Source: Dolomedes plantarius
Lineage: Eukaryota; Arthropoda; Arachnida; Araneae; Dolomedidae
Direction: 5' to 3'
Assembly (NCBI GenBank): GCA_907164885.2
Contig: OU015500.1
Coordinates: forward strand, 52,465,033-52,529,032
DNA: 64,000 nt
The position numbers and the translations under genes were made by a program. Positions 25,885 to 38,850 of this stretch are shown piece by piece. The notes under the pieces were generated by a model. That model saw nothing but the letters and a program-made list of their open reading frames with translations, was not told where the DNA came from and ran no database searches. Position 1 is the stretch's first letter; every line of letters starts with the position of its first letter.

Positions 25885-26010
25885 ACGTGTCCATATTCGG
25901 CCTAGACGAAGTCATTCAACGGTGTCCGTCAGGATTCGAAACGAACACGTCCCAGTTCCGAGCCAAACGCGCTACCACTAGTCTATCTTGGGTCCCATAC
26001 ACTCAATCTT
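25885..26010 (-). mobile_element. tRNA-derived SINE (minus strand)
   Basis: Read on the minus strand: TAGACTAGTGGTAGCGCG (A-box-like) then GTTTCGAATCCTGACGG (B-box) about 45 bp later. The stems of a tRNA do not close, so a SINE head is favoured over a tRNA gene. Confidence 0.6.
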
Positions 26011-27124
26011 CCATGACTACTAATTTCAAAATCCCCACCCAAAATTGCTTTTTCTTGCTTTATATACAACTTTTGTAATTTTAAATTATCATTTATGAGA
26101 TTAGTACATTGTTTGATATTTAGTTGTAATACTGATCACGGACAATGGAATCCTGAGTTTCATCTCGCGTCACTTTCAATGACGCTCTTTTCACTTTTTT
26201 TGCGACTCATGGTTCAATGATAATTTTTCCAAATATATTATATAAGAATGTTATACAATCCTATGATTTTTTTATTCTTATGAATTTCCTTATTTGAATT
26301 TTTTTTCTCTTTGAAATAATTTTTTCTTAGCTTTAAATTCAATTTTTTTAACTTTAAAATTTTTTCTTAACTTTAGATATACTTAAAGTTTAACTCTAAG
26401 AACGCAATAGAACTCAATTGATCTCTAAACTCAATGTAGGCCATATTTGAATAATTTCGCTAAACAATTCGAAGCAAAATAATTATTTAAAAATGTTTTT
26501 TAAGAATTTAGAAATATCAGCTACTATTACAATTGGAGAACGATATATTAAATAAAAACATTCGAAGAAAACAAAGCTTAAAATTTACTTCACATCCGAC
26601 CTACCATTTTTCTGTTTTTGGATCTCTGTGGTATGGAGACATTCCCAAATGGCTCTTAACAGGGTTTATGTTGGCCAGACCTGATATAGATTATTTAGTA
26701 TACGTACAAACGTCATACTGCTGAGGTAAAACTCCCTAGTCAGTTGATTTATATTTCTTTAAAGCGCCTCAGCCATTTAATTTATATATCTTTGTGAATG
26801 ATTTATTTCAGTTCTTTGTACACTTCCCTGCTTTTTTTTATTATTTTTTCATCATTTGGAGAGTATTATCCATTAATTCAAAATGTCCAGTTAAAGCTCT
26901 TTAGAAATTTGAAACATTCGCATTAATTTGATAACAATAGCAAATATTTTGGATGGGATAATTTTTTTAACGTAGGATTACGTTCCTCCATAATGGTCCT
27001 CTGGAAAGCAAAATTTCAGATATCCTGCGTCACAAGTTATAATTTTGGCAGCACGCTAAACACAGCCTGTATCGTTTGGGCAAGCAGTAAACAGTTAAAC
27101 AGAAAAGTACCCAAATGCGTCAAA

Positions 27125-27298
<174 letters not shown>

Positions 27299-27662
27299 GG
27301 GTGGTTATAATTAAACTTCACCTATAAACGGCATCCTACAGCGCAAACGGGTGAACGGAATGCAACGAAATTTTGTATATGGGCTGTACACGAGATGCGC
27401 TCACGGAATTACAAAAAAAAAAATAGTTCCAAAATGTCCACCAGAGGGCGCCTTTTCGGGAAAAACATGAAATTTAACACAATAAACTACCAAAACGGAA
27501 TACAGAAACAAAATTAGCATTTATTGACTAGTTTCTGATCACCTTGTCATCGAACCACATTAAATAAAAGTAAGGGAGAAACAAAAACAGGTCAGTTTGC
27601 AGAAACAAGAACAGATTAGGACGGAATTGCACAAGAGGAGCAGTTGTTAATCCTGTCGTATA

Positions 27663-28328
27663 CAAGTCAAACCTGTTTTTGTGCGGCCTTTTATATGCGA
27701 TTTTTTTGTGTAAGATTTGTTTTATGCGGTATATGAATATGTATCGAAAAAAAATTGAAATTATATATTTGAAAATATTCATTTGAAATTGTAAAAAAGA
27801 GTTTCGATCGTGTATTCCTGGCTATCGAGACGTTTACAAGAAGCTGATCAAACGACCGTCGTCGCAAAAACTTATCACCGACTACATGGTAACAAAAAAT
27901 AAATCAACTCTAAGACATATCTGCAAGTGACGAAAGCAATTACGAACCAGTTCATCAGAAGAATATGCGAGTTTTGAACTATGTCGAGTAGTAACGAATT
28001 ATGTAGATTTTGAAATTTTCTCTTTAAAATGAGAAATTAAATTTTTTTAAAATGCTTCTATGTATAATTTAATTATTTTTTTTTTGTTTGGAAAGCACTT
28101 TCTCGCTATTTCGTAAAGCAATGACATATTTTCTAAGTGAGACTTTTTTTATGCGGTCTCTCTCCACCGCATTTAAAAAAATAAATAAAAATAAATAAAT
28201 AAATAATTCTTAAATATGCTGTGAAAAATTATTTATTATAGCTATCTCTGATGTTTTTTGTTTTTTGTTGTTGTTTTTCTGTTTCTTTGTCGCGATCCTT
28301 ATCTACCGCACGAAAACAAGTTTGACTG
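27663..28328. mobile_element. Non-autonomous TIR element (pogo/Tigger-like)
   Basis: The ends CAAGTCAAACCTGTTTTTGTGCGG-type (left) and CCGCACGAAAACAAGTTTGACTG-type (right) are inverted copies over about 23 bp with few mismatches. A TA precedes the left end. The interior is AT-rich with secondary inverted motifs (TTTATGCGGT near 27720 and 28150). No coding remnant is visible. Confidence 0.6.
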
Positions 28329-29172
28329 TTTAGAAGCACACTTTGCCCTCTATTATTGACTTTGCCCTCTATTATACACACTTTGCCCTCTATTATTGAT
28401 TCTTGAATTTTATTTTCTTAAATCATCATGGAAATTTAATGAATGTGATAAATAATAATTTGTTTATGTTCAATTTTGAGTGATATATCGGGATTAAATG
28501 ATTTATTCATAATCTTTCGTCAGTGAATATCATAAAAATTAACTTTCTCATACATCGTAAATTCTTTATGTTAATTTGTACATGGTAATATTTGTATCAG
28601 ACCCGTATGTCTAATGCATGATTCATATTCTTATTTCTGTAAGTACTTATTTTTGTAACTTTAGCATATACATTCACTTTCCCTTTTTCGTAAAGCATTT
28701 GTTTCTATAACATGAATTTGAATCTAAATGATATATTACCTTACTTGAATATTTAGAATAGTTAGTGTACTCTAAAATGTTTCTATATTTCCTTCACCAC
28801 AAAACACCTACATAAAACAAGCTATATTAAGGAGAAAATCTATGGTCAAGAATTTATTAGGAGACCATTTGAGATAAATGCCTAATTTTGACATTCCGGT
28901 ATTTTCATGTTTATAATCTACGGCAATAAAAAGTTAAAAATTTACGTATTGTAAGACACAGAGTTATTTTCAGTGATCATTATACTTCCGATCTTTTAAA
29001 CTCTTGAGTGCACAAATTACTCAATGAAATAATTTCTAAATTTTTCACAATAAATTACTCTCTTTATTTAGAGGATTTTATCGTAAACGTCCAAGAAGAT
29101 CTTTGACACAATCTGTGTTGTGAATAACTTTAAAGAGTTTTAATTTCTTTTAAAATTTATTTTTAACGTCAG

Positions 29173-29407
29173 GTTCCCACAGAAGAAGATGGAGGTAGCA
29201 TAGAAGGATTTTATGTTGGTTACAAACTCCTAGGAAGTTCCGATACCTACACCTTTAAACCAGTTGGTTCATCAGAAGGCAGACTTCAGCACTTTGTCGT
29301 AACAAATCTAAACCGCTATACTGATTACAGCATAGTTGTGCAATCCTTTAATTCAAGAGGTGCAGGACCACCGTCGGAAGAAGTATCTACAAGGACTCTT
29401 GAATTCG
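29173..29407 (+). CDS. Dscam: Dscam exon: remainder of FNIII-2
   Basis: A 235 nt exon entered in phase 0 after ACGTCAG and left in phase 1 at G|GTGAGT. It encodes 78 codons starting VPTEEDGGSIEGFYVGYKL; the G-x-Y-V-G-Y-K motif is diagnostic of the second FNIII domain of Dscam. Further on come the tyrosine corner (RYTDYSIVV), QSFNSRGAGPPSEE in the F-G region, and a terminal STRTLEF. It has no in-frame methionine at its start, so ATG-based gene finding would miss it. The next exon in the chain is 19.8 kb away, and a 300 bp tandem array begins about 570 bp downstream. Confidence 0.93.
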
Positions 29408-29972
29408 GTGAGTAATTGTTGCTATCTATAAAATCTCTAAGTTTGTTTGTCAGTTATTCAGTACAACATGGATGACGAATAATAATACTGAACATAGAAT
29501 AAATCGTCATTTCGAAAAAATAAAGATTCGTTAAATCAAGTCTTAATTTTTTCAGGTAACTGCGATATTTTATTTATTAATTTTGTGAAACATTATAAAG
29601 ATCATGTGTCCATTTCATAATTCAGTGCTGCTATCTGTCAGCTAAAAGGAGTAATATTTTTTGTTACTGTAAAACTCTTTAAATTTTCTAATAAAAAATT
29701 TTCTGGCAGAGCTATGTATTTTTTTATCCTACTAGAAGCACAGGTACGATTCGACAGCTTTAAAGTTTTGTCTTTTCACTCCAATGATGTTGTCATCAAA
29801 AGCATTCTTTTAGGAACAAACAGAAAGTACTTTTTGAATCAATGATGAGAGATTTATTCAGATTTGTCCCAATTATGGATGTCACACGAACATAAGTGAT
29901 TTATAAAACTCAGATTAAAAGTGAACCTCTATTTCACTTTTGAAATAAGCTTGGCTTTCTAATAATCTATCT

Positions 29973-30865
29973 AAAGTGTGTACCACAACAAGCAAAAATT
30001 GGCCTCGATAATTTAACACTTGACAATGCAGAGACATAATTTAAAGTCTGAATTAAAATATAAATTTATAGTTAGTTTGTTTTGTACACTGATATCTAAA
30101 AGAATATGTCCTAAAAACGTTTTGTGTTGTTTAATTTTGGTAGCTGATTAACTAAATGCTTGCTAAAACTTATCTTCATTAGGAACTTTATCCGTCTAAT
30201 TTTCTAGGTAAAAACAAAAAGACAACTTTAAAAAACATTTTTGAGTTCACTAGTAGAAGTAATAACCAATATAAAGTGTGTACCATAACAAGCGTAAAAT
30301 GGCCTCGATAATTTAACACTTGACAATGCAGAGACATAATTGAAAGTCTATATTAAAATATAAATTTAAGTTTGGTTTGTTTTGTACACTGATAACTAAA
30401 ATAGGATTTCTAAAATCATTTTGTGTTGTTTAATTTTGGCAGCTGATTAACTAAATGCTTGCTAAAACTTATATTCATTAGGAACTTAATCCTTCTAATT
30501 TTCCAGGTAAAAACAAAAAGACAACTTAAAAAAACATTTTTGAGTTCACTAGTAGAAGTAATAACCAATATAAAGTGTGTACCATAACAAGCGTAAAATA
30601 GCCTCGATAATTTAACACTTGACAATGCAGAGACATAATTGAAAGTCGATATTAAATTATAAATTTAAGTTTGGTTTGTTTTGTACACTGATAACTAAAA
30701 TAGGATTCCTAAAATCATTTTGTGTTGTTTAATTTTTGCAGCTGATTAACTAAATGTTTGCTAAAACTTATATTCATTAGGAACTTTACTCGTGAAATTT
30801 TCCAGGTTAAAAATAAAAAGGCTAACTTTAAAAAACCATTTTCGAGTACACTAGTAGAAGTAAAA
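29973..30865. repeat. Tandem array, three copies of ~300 bp
   Basis: Units start at 29973, 30273 and 30572 with AAAGTGTGTACC, giving periods of 300 and 299. Conserved blocks inside each unit include GCCTCGATAATTTAACACTT, GACAATGCAGAGACATAAT and AGTTCACTAGTAGAAGTAAT. Copies two and three are the most alike. A 69-codon minus-strand ORF in copy two is incidental. Confidence 0.92.
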
Positions 30866-32638
30866 AGTACTTTATCCGAATTTGATAGGATTAAGCTCAG
30901 GCGTCTGCGTTAGGAGCCATAAGGCAACAGAGTGCTACAACGAAAGAAAAGTTCTGACTCTTTTTATACAGGATAAACTTTGAAGGGAAGGAGTACTTAA
31001 GAGGGAAGTGGCATTTTAAGAAGATGGGGAAAACGTAAAATAAAGTTTGGGATTCAAAGAGGGGAAATCAAACAGTGAAAAAATATAGACATAGAAATCA
31101 AATGCAATAAACCTAAACGAGTGAGAAAAAAACATATAATACAGAAAAAAATAAACAAAGTAGAATTTTAAAACAGTGATAAAATACTAATAATAGTTAA
31201 TAAGTAAAATAAAACCTAAACAAAATTAACGCACATTGGATTTAAAAAGATTTTTTTTTCTTTTTTGAATACGTGATGAGATTAAACAATGTTTTAATAT
31301 TTATCATCATGTGTTTGTGGTATTTTCTAAGTGGCATATTCTTCTGTTCTGCAATTTTAAATATGGGAATTGAAATTTTTTCTTCCAATTTAGTATGAAA
31401 CTGAACTTACTGAAAACCAGTGAAAATTAAAACGTTGCGTACGGTATTAACATAACAAGATTCACTCACATATTTAAAATCTATTAAGCATGGATAGGCT
31501 TTATAAAAATAATTTTTTTTATAAAATTGCTTGCGTATAATTAACATTTATTCATAAAAATGTTGGGTTTTTTGAGATTATACGTAGCAAATATTAATGA
31601 ATATATTCATTAGTCTAATCATGTAACTTGTTGCTATAGCAACATACCAAGAACAGAATATTTCAGTAGTAAATGGAGTAGCTTTTAAGTACTTGTGTCT
31701 TACGTAGTCTAACGTCTAGAAAATATAAAAAAATTAAAATTGGTTACTTTGCATTTTGTCTGTGAAAAACAAAGAAAAAGATGTTGGTGTTATGTGTCAT
31801 ATTTAATATATATTCAGGTGTGGAAACTAATGGGAAATGTTTTTTGTTAGATGTGGGCGTAGATTTGAAATTTGACACATGGCCCCTGGTATATATTCAC
31901 TATCTCTAAAGAAAAAATAAGATTTTCAAACTGATGTATAATAAATCCGAAAATTGCGTATTATTTATAATTTTAGAATGAATAATAACTTTTTAAAGTA
32001 CTTACATTATCTCTGAAAAAGAAAAGAAGTAATTTTCCTTTAGTACCTTTCCACAAAAGGATCGTAAGTTCTAAGTGCTCTCTTAAACCGAATTTCCCCT
32101 TTAGCTATCAAACTCAATTACAAGCAGTGAACTCTTGTCAAGTAATTACACCTTTCCGATCGAAAATTACATGCACTCTCTTCTATCTATGAAAGGAAAT
32201 GAGTGAGTGATAGCAAAATTTCCAATCTTGCTGGAATTTTTGAGAGGTGTCAATTATGTGCTTGCGTTAAAGTTTCAAAAAGGCCTTCAAACTCATGTTT
32301 CTCGCTAGAAAAATATTGCAGGATATTTTCTTTAAAAAGACAATAAGAAGTTCGGGGTATAAAAGATGAATTAAAAATATGCTGAAATTCAAGTGGATAA
32401 GGTAGTTGTTATCAAACAATTTTTTTGTTATATATTGACTCGATCAATAGTGATATCCCAATATGCAGAATAGGTATAATAAAATTCCTGATGTTACTGT
32501 AACAGCCATATTTAAGTATTCTGAGCTTTGAACACAGGATTTTAGTGTCGGGCCTGCAAAAACTGATATTGAAGAATCACGAGTTTACTATCTTCAAAAG
32601 TACATCATAGCAGAGTCGTAAAGTACATCATAGGAGTA

Positions 32639-33416
32639 CAGGGTGGTCATAAAAAACTTTGCCGATATATGGACCTCTAGCGGCTGTTCCATTTAACCGA
32701 TCGGGATGAGATTACAGATATAGTTATTCAGAGGTATGAGCTCGAGATTCTGTGAACAGCAACAAAGTGACCCTCACGGTTACGGTTATAGGTACAGAAA
32801 CTTGAAATTGTCGAATGGCAACGCCCACTTTTTCACGTCGCAAAATGCTCAGCGTAAACCCTAAATGCGCATGCGTAAACCCTAAAGAGCGTTGGAAAGG
32901 TACGTGTGCCAGAAAAGGCGAAAGCGTTATGCGGGTACAAAAAACAGCTCACCGAACAGACAACAAAAACTCAATGATGGCCCCCATGTGGAAAATGTTT
33001 AATCCAAATAAAAGTTTTTGTTTGTCCGATCTCTGTTGTCATCAGTGATTGGTGTCTTGCCTCTGTCATATGCAAATATCCTCCGGGCACCCCGACCGTG
33101 TTTTTGTAGACCATTCATACAGCTTTTTTTTGTGCGTGCATAGCGCGTCCATTTTTTGTGATTTACATACCGTTAAACGCAATTTAGGGTTTTCGTATGC
33201 GCTGAGCATTTTGCGACGGGAAAAAGTAGGCGTTGCCATTCGAAAATTTCGAGTTTCTGTTCCTATAACCATAACCGTGAGTTTCACTTTGTTGTCCTTC
33301 TTGAAATACCGAACTCATACCTCTGAATAACTATATCTGAAATCTCATCTCGATGGTTTGAACGGAACGGCCGCTAGAGTTCCATATATCGGCAAAGTTC
33401 TTTTATGACCACACTG
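32639..33416. mobile_element. Fold-back MITE with ~240 bp terminal inverted repeats
   Basis: The left arm from CAGGGTGGTCATAAAAAACT runs about 240 bp, and its inverted copy ends ATGACCACACTG at the right. A TA dinucleotide flanks each end (32637-38, 33417-18), as for Tc1/mariner-class insertions. Both arms contain the block GCAACGCC..CTTTTTC..CGTCGCAAAATGCTCAGCG, so one peptide (MATPTFSRRKML) appears on both strands; this is a shadow of the repeat, not a gene. The ~290 bp centre is unrelated single-copy sequence. Confidence 0.85.
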
Positions 33417-34141
33417 TACTTCATACAGGACATGTTAGTCTCTGTGGTATTTTTAAATCAATAGTTAGTGGCATTTTATAAAAATAAAGAGATGTGCGGT
33501 TGAAGCAGACACGTAACATTTCACTTCCATTTCCGTTTTAAATCGTTTAGCCCCTGGGGAAACCAGAGAAAGTTAGAAGTATACATTTTAATAAACGATT
33601 TAAATGGAAAATATTCCCCATTCCTAGCTCACGCCATTGAAACTATTTTACACCCATTCGTATTAAAACTGTAAAGGAAAATCGGCATTTACCCCGCACT
33701 ATTGTTACTCAAAAAAAAAAAAAAAAAGATTACACGAGAAGGAAACATTAGTAAAATAACACAATAATTGGTAAAGAAGGAGAAAAGGAAATAATTTCAG
33801 GAAATCAGATTAGCAACGTATTAGGCACTAGTTGATATCAACGAATAATGTCACGATTATAAGAATACGGTTCCCCAAACAAGAGACCACGCCCGATATC
33901 GATGGTGGTGCAGGGTCATCGACAATAGTGAATATTGTATGTGGTAAATTCCGTAAGAAAGTGACCAAGCGATTATAGGCGAATAAAAGGATGTAAACAC
34001 ATGACGGATAGGTAAATCAGAGTGGAAAAATTAAACACGTAAGCGGAAGTTTCTGAATTGATTTAAATTTTCTCTTAAAAGGCCTATTACTGGATCACTC
34101 TCTGTATGTATGTATGTTCTATATGATCTGCATGTATCTAT

Positions 34142-34172
<31 letters not shown>

Positions 34173-34186
34173 GTGTGTGTGTGTTT
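34142..34186. repeat. Self-complementary (CA)n(TA)n(TG)n microsatellite
   Basis: About ten CA units, four TA units and eight TG units in a row form a perfect palindrome able to extrude as a cruciform or fold in RNA. Confidence 0.9.
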
Positions 34187-34791
34187 ATAAAAAAATCGTA
34201 AGGGATATTTTTAGACAAAATAATGTAGAAGAAAATATTCAGATTAAATCTAATAGGACATACTAAAGAATATAGGACAGTTATTATAGTACAGTTTAGG
34301 AACATATCTTTTACTGTATTTTAATATTTTTTGGGATAATGTCCAATCGTCTGCAGCATTAGCAAGAGGAAAAAAGTTTTCTATTTCGTGACGCACGGGA
34401 CGATAAATTTATTTAATGTACCAGAAAAAGAAATCACGTGATCAAAATTTAATAAATTTAATTCTAAAAATTAATCTTTGAAAATTCACCAAAAATCAGA
34501 AAATCGAGGTAAAGATTCGAAAAAGATTTCATCTTAAAGAAATTTTTATAATCTTCCTCGTGATATAAATTTTATAACCCTCAAATTATTATTTTAATTG
34601 TAAATTCAAAAAAGTTACTAAAAAAGCTTAAAAATTTAATTTTAAAAAATCCAAGAAGAATTTTTCAAAAATCTTTCTTAGTGCACCCCTACACTATAAG
34701 AAGAATCGCCATGCAAAATTTCAGCCCTTTAGGTCCAGCGATTTGATTTGTGCGTTGTATGTCAGTCAGTCAGTTACGGAACTGTCTTTAG

Positions 34792-34792
<1 letters not shown>

Positions 34793-34856
<64 letters not shown>
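34793..34856. repeat. (TA)n microsatellite
   Basis: About 32 TA units. Confidence 0.95.
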
Positions 34857-34859
<3 letters not shown>

Positions 34860-35181
34860 CTTACTCAGGAGGATCCAAAAGTCACAAGAAAAGTAAAAAG
34901 TCCACAATTCAGAAGTATAAACAGTGGCAAAATGTAGTTTTCTCAGAAATGCTCAGAAGGACATGGGATTTTTTTTTAATAACGGAAAAATTTTACTGTA
35001 ACAATAGTTTCTTTTGTTACCAACATATTGCTTTGTTGTGGTACCTGCTGTCTGCTATTTAAACAGATTAGCCGTGTAGTGTACTTCGAACTTTTCTGTC
35101 ACATGCGAGCGCTATGCAGCGCTTTTCAGACACAGCATCATTCTCTTCTTTGAAGAAAGGTAATCACTCCATAGTTTAGCA

Positions 35182-35560
35182 CTCATGCAGGATGGAGCTC
35201 CTCCGCACATCACAGATCCTGTCCAGCACTTAGTTCGGTTGACATTTGGCTATGAACATGTCCTTCATCGGTCTCACCCCCCCCCCCCCACTAAAGACCT
35301 CGAAAGTCTTCAGACCTTACACCTTGTGACTTGTAATTATGGGCATACTTGAAGTCACACATGTTCAGAGGTCAAACGATATCATTGGCCATGTTCAGAG
35401 TAGCTCTTCACTATAATGTGATTGGAATTACAGCTGAACCCTCTCCGATGCTGTGTAGAGTATTACGCCGTGTCTGACGGCCATTGCTATGAATGACGGC
35501 CGCCGACACACGGAACATTTGTAATCCGAGGTGCTTTGCGAACTGTATAAAAAACTTTGC
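35182..35560 (+). pseudogene. Mariner/Tc-type transposase C-terminal fragment
   Basis: The + strand shows LMQDGAPPHI (second catalytic Asp block) at 35182, then in another frame SSDLTPCDL*LWAYLKSHMF, equivalent to the third catalytic block and the WGYLKS motif of IS630/mariner transposases, followed by RGQTISLAMFRVALHYNVIG. A poly-C tract (about 35277-35290) and frameshifts lie between the blocks. No ends were found. Confidence 0.7.
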
Positions 35561-35751
35561 CGCTGTACAAAGTACTGGCACGACTAAAGCGGCACCTGTC
35601 GGTGACAAATGTAATTATTCTGACAGTAAAAGTTTTCGCTGTAAAAAAAAAAGAAAATCCCATGTCTTTCTATGCATTTCTGTGAAAACCGCATCGTGCT
35701 AATATCTATATTTTTCGAATTATTGAACTTCTACTACTGCGACTTTTTTAT

Positions 35752-35754
<3 letters not shown>

Positions 35755-35842
<88 letters not shown>
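35755..35842. repeat. (TA)n microsatellite carrying two nested TIR elements
   Basis: Over 40 TA units. The tract continues at 36591-36632 and 37109-37187 (where it ends in TG units); the pieces in between are two TA-targeting transposons. Confidence 0.95.
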
Positions 35843-35845
<3 letters not shown>

Positions 35846-36590
35846 TCGGATCTCTATTTAACGAAGTCGCTAAATCCCGAAAAAATGTTCGTTATATGGA
35901 AAATTCGTTAAATAGACTTTTACATTTTCAAATACTTTAAACTACACAAGACATATTTTAAATTCCTAAACACTAAATATTATTAATAAAAGTAATTACT
36001 CACACCTTTATTTTGTAAATTAATGTCTATTTGTTTTATATATCTTACCCATCAAACAGAAATCTGTAAGGAAAACAAGAATAAAACAAAACATTTTCCG
36101 GGAATGCACTGTATTTTCGATTAAAAAAATTATATTAAAATTAATGAATTATAATGACATTATCGCATTTATTATAAGAAGTAATTTTAAGCTTACATTA
36201 CCACATGCGTCCTTAAATTTAATTACTGATAATGTCTGTTAATTTTGTCTGAGTTTTTTGTTTGAAAAAGTGCTTTATCTCATAATACGTCTCGCATTTT
36301 TGCAATGTACCAAAACCTCTTCAGGCGTATTTTATTCAAACTGTAATTCGCGTCGGAATGTGTTAAAAGAAAGTTAATGTGTTAAATGTGGCAAAAGAAA
36401 GAATTAGTTTGAAATGTACAGAAATATTTTAAGACATATGGAGAAAAAATATTGAATCACAAGAAAAATTTCTTTAAATAGAGAATCCACTTCCCTATTT
36501 AGAGGTTATTTTACGAAGAAATTCGCAAAACGTTCTTGGTTCCAAGGAAAAGTTCGCAAAATAGAGGTTCGTTAAATAGAGGTCCGACTG
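35843..36590. mobile_element. Pogo/Tigger-like MITE, 748 bp
   Basis: The left end CAGTCGGATCTCTATTTAAC and the inverted right end (GTTAAATAGAGGTCCGACTG) match over at least 20 bp with one or two differences. TA flanks both sides. The subterminal regions repeat the phrase TTCGTTAAATAGA several times in both orientations. No transposase motif is present. Confidence 0.85.
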
Positions 36591-36632
36591 TATATGTATA
36601 TATATATATATATTTTTTTATATATATATATA

Positions 36633-37105
36633 CAGTACAAATCGTTTATAAGAACATCCAGGGGACTTTAAAAACTGGTTCTTATAATCGATAGTTTTTA
36701 TATCCGATAGATCACTTAAAACTGCTGAAAATACCAAATTCATTGTCACATAACTTCTATTTACACCTGAAACATGACGTTCAAGAAATGGTTAAAAGGT
36801 TCATGTTCATTCAAAGCTTCCTGTTTGAAACACAACGTCCTATCCGGGGTCATCCTATAAAATAAGCCAGTTTCATCAGCGTTGAACATTTCATGGTCTT
36901 CATAGTTCAATTAACATGTTCTTATAAGTGATTTATTTTCCCAGAAACTAATTTTAAGTCACTAAAAGTGATACGTTCTTATTAACGATGTTATTATAAC
37001 CGGATTTTGTATCCATCATTGCACATGAGAATTGGCCGGGAACTAATAATTCCGTTCTTTTAAGCGATATGTTTTTATAACCGGTGTTCTTATAAGCAAT
37101 TTTTA

Positions 37106-37108
<3 letters not shown>
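36633..37108 (-). mobile_element. Tigger-like element, 476 bp, with a transposase scrap
   Basis: The ends CAGTACAAATCGTTTATAAG and the inverted CTTATAAGCAATTTTTACTG pair with a few mismatches, with TA on both sides. On the minus strand at about 36829-36903 it encodes HEMFNADETGLFYRMTPDRT, the NADETGL-FY block around the second catalytic residue of pogo/Tigger (jerky-type) transposases. It is an internally deleted copy. Confidence 0.85.

Positions 37109-37190
<82 letters not shown>
37109..37190. repeat. (TA)n(TG)n microsatellite
   Basis: About 24 TA units followed by about 14 TG units and a short TA tail; right-hand remnant of the tract split by the two Tigger-like elements. Confidence 0.93.
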
Positions 37191-37193
<3 letters not shown>

Positions 37194-38329
37194 TGTCTGC
37201 TGCAGTCATCATTATATCTCAAGATTCTTTTGTTCTCAAGGTTGTTAAGAAAGGAACATAATTGAAAAATAGTTTTACAAGTTCTAGTGGCAGATTCCTT
37301 TTATTCCTCATTTTATTCCATGATATAATTATTTAGGAAGCAAAGCACGATGTCCAATTATTATCCCTGTCATGTTTTTTAACAAAGGATATTTAATTCT
37401 ATTCTTATATTTGTTAGAGACTTATCTCGCCATTTTTATAGTGATTAAAGTACTCTACTAATTCTATTAAAATCCTGTTACGTTATATAGATCACGTTAG
37501 TTGTATAGTATATACTTATATAATTTTTTAGTTAAAAATAATGTAAAGCCTTTCTTAAAGATAATAAATTTAACCAAATCCAAAGCTGAAAACCACACAT
37601 TTATTAAACTTAGAGTGTTCTCCTACAAAGGGTACTAAAAAACGAGCAAAACAAATTACAAAAAAGTTTTATATTTTCGAAAAGTGCTAATAATCTAGTT
37701 TTTTTTTCGTACTCAGTTTTGAAAATAACATCACTCAGCTGGCTCTCGTTATTTCTGATGCACTGCCGAATCCAAACTGCTGAAACTTGAAGCCAACTAT
37801 TTTTTTCCATAAGTCTGCTGGGAAAGTTTCATAAAGGTAGTACTACTGTGCTTTAATAATTTTAGACGACGTTTGGTGGCACTGCTTGACTGAGATAATC
37901 TCGTACCCTTTCTACCTCAAATATATTAGGTTTCGATTATGAATCGAGCTAGATAGAATAAAATTTCTGCTGAACCCTGTAGGATTGTGAAACCAATTAC
38001 AAAATTAATGACACACACAAGAAAAAAATATAATAAGACTCAAAGAACTTGAACACGTACTATGAAAATCATTGTTAGCCAAGAAAAGCAATTCTCTTTT
38101 GTGTAGTGTCTTTTAAAAATTCTAGAAGCAAGCAGTATTCGAATAGAATAAACGTGAAAATGTTTGGAGTTCATTTTCTACGATTTCTGGCGAAATGCCG
38201 TCTTTCTTCTCCTACACAAGTAGCCGTTCATTAGATTTTAGCAGAATAGGATTAAAATATATAGAGAATATAGCTCACTTCTACCGAGACTTGGGTGTAT
38301 ATAATTTGAAGTGGTACTCTAAATGATTT

Positions 38330-38850
38330 TCTTACAAACACAGTTTATACATGAAACAATGTTTATTGAATTCGTTGCACATATAGAATTTGCTTTCACA
38401 GTAATAAGCATGCGTACTACTTGTACGGAATATATAAATACAGCTTTCAAGAACAATATATTTTCAATACTCACAAACAGTAAGTCAAACCAGCAATTCT
38501 GCCACGTAAACCTTGGGTCCCCTAAGCACTAGCTCAGGATAGTACTGGAGCTGCATACCTCGTAGCTCCCTATTGCTTATCTATCAACTTTAACAACCTT
38601 CTTCAACCCTAACCACCTTCTTTTTATTAATGACGCTGCATGGTATTTATACTAAGCGCGTATGCCGAAATTAGCATATCTAAAGCAGCTTCTTTAATTC
38701 ATTCACTCAAAAGTTCGATTCTTGTGAATCGAATCTTGTATATACCTTACAAATATCATGTATGTATATCTCTATGAAAATGTGAACGAATTTTCTGATA
38801 TCCCTGAAGAAAGTCCACATGGAGTCCGTATCATTAAAGAGAAACATAAT
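38330..38850 (-). mobile_element. LTR-like sequence (solo), copy 2
   Basis: Minus strand: GGCATACGCGCTTAGTATAAATACCATGCAGCG contains a TATA-box-like TATAAATACC (near 38640-38655), and CAATAAACATTG (near 38355) supplies a polyadenylation signal about 290 bp downstream. Order, spacing and strand match the sequence at 20.4 kb. No coding region and no certain ends were seen. Confidence 0.4.

Noticed and set aside
25885..26010. Possible tRNA gene on the minus strand
   Set aside because: A and B boxes are present, but the acceptor and anticodon stems do not pair; SINE is the better call. The same judgement applies at 2085, 10535 and 55095.
32815..33287. Two ORFs with nearly the same peptide (MATPTFSRRKML) on opposite strands
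   Set aside because: Both lie in the inverted arms of the fold-back MITE, so they are one repeated sequence and not genes.
37610..37810. 66-codon minus-strand ORF starting MEKNSWLQVSAVWIRQ
   Set aside because: It has no recognisable domain, no second exon and no compositional contrast; treated as chance.
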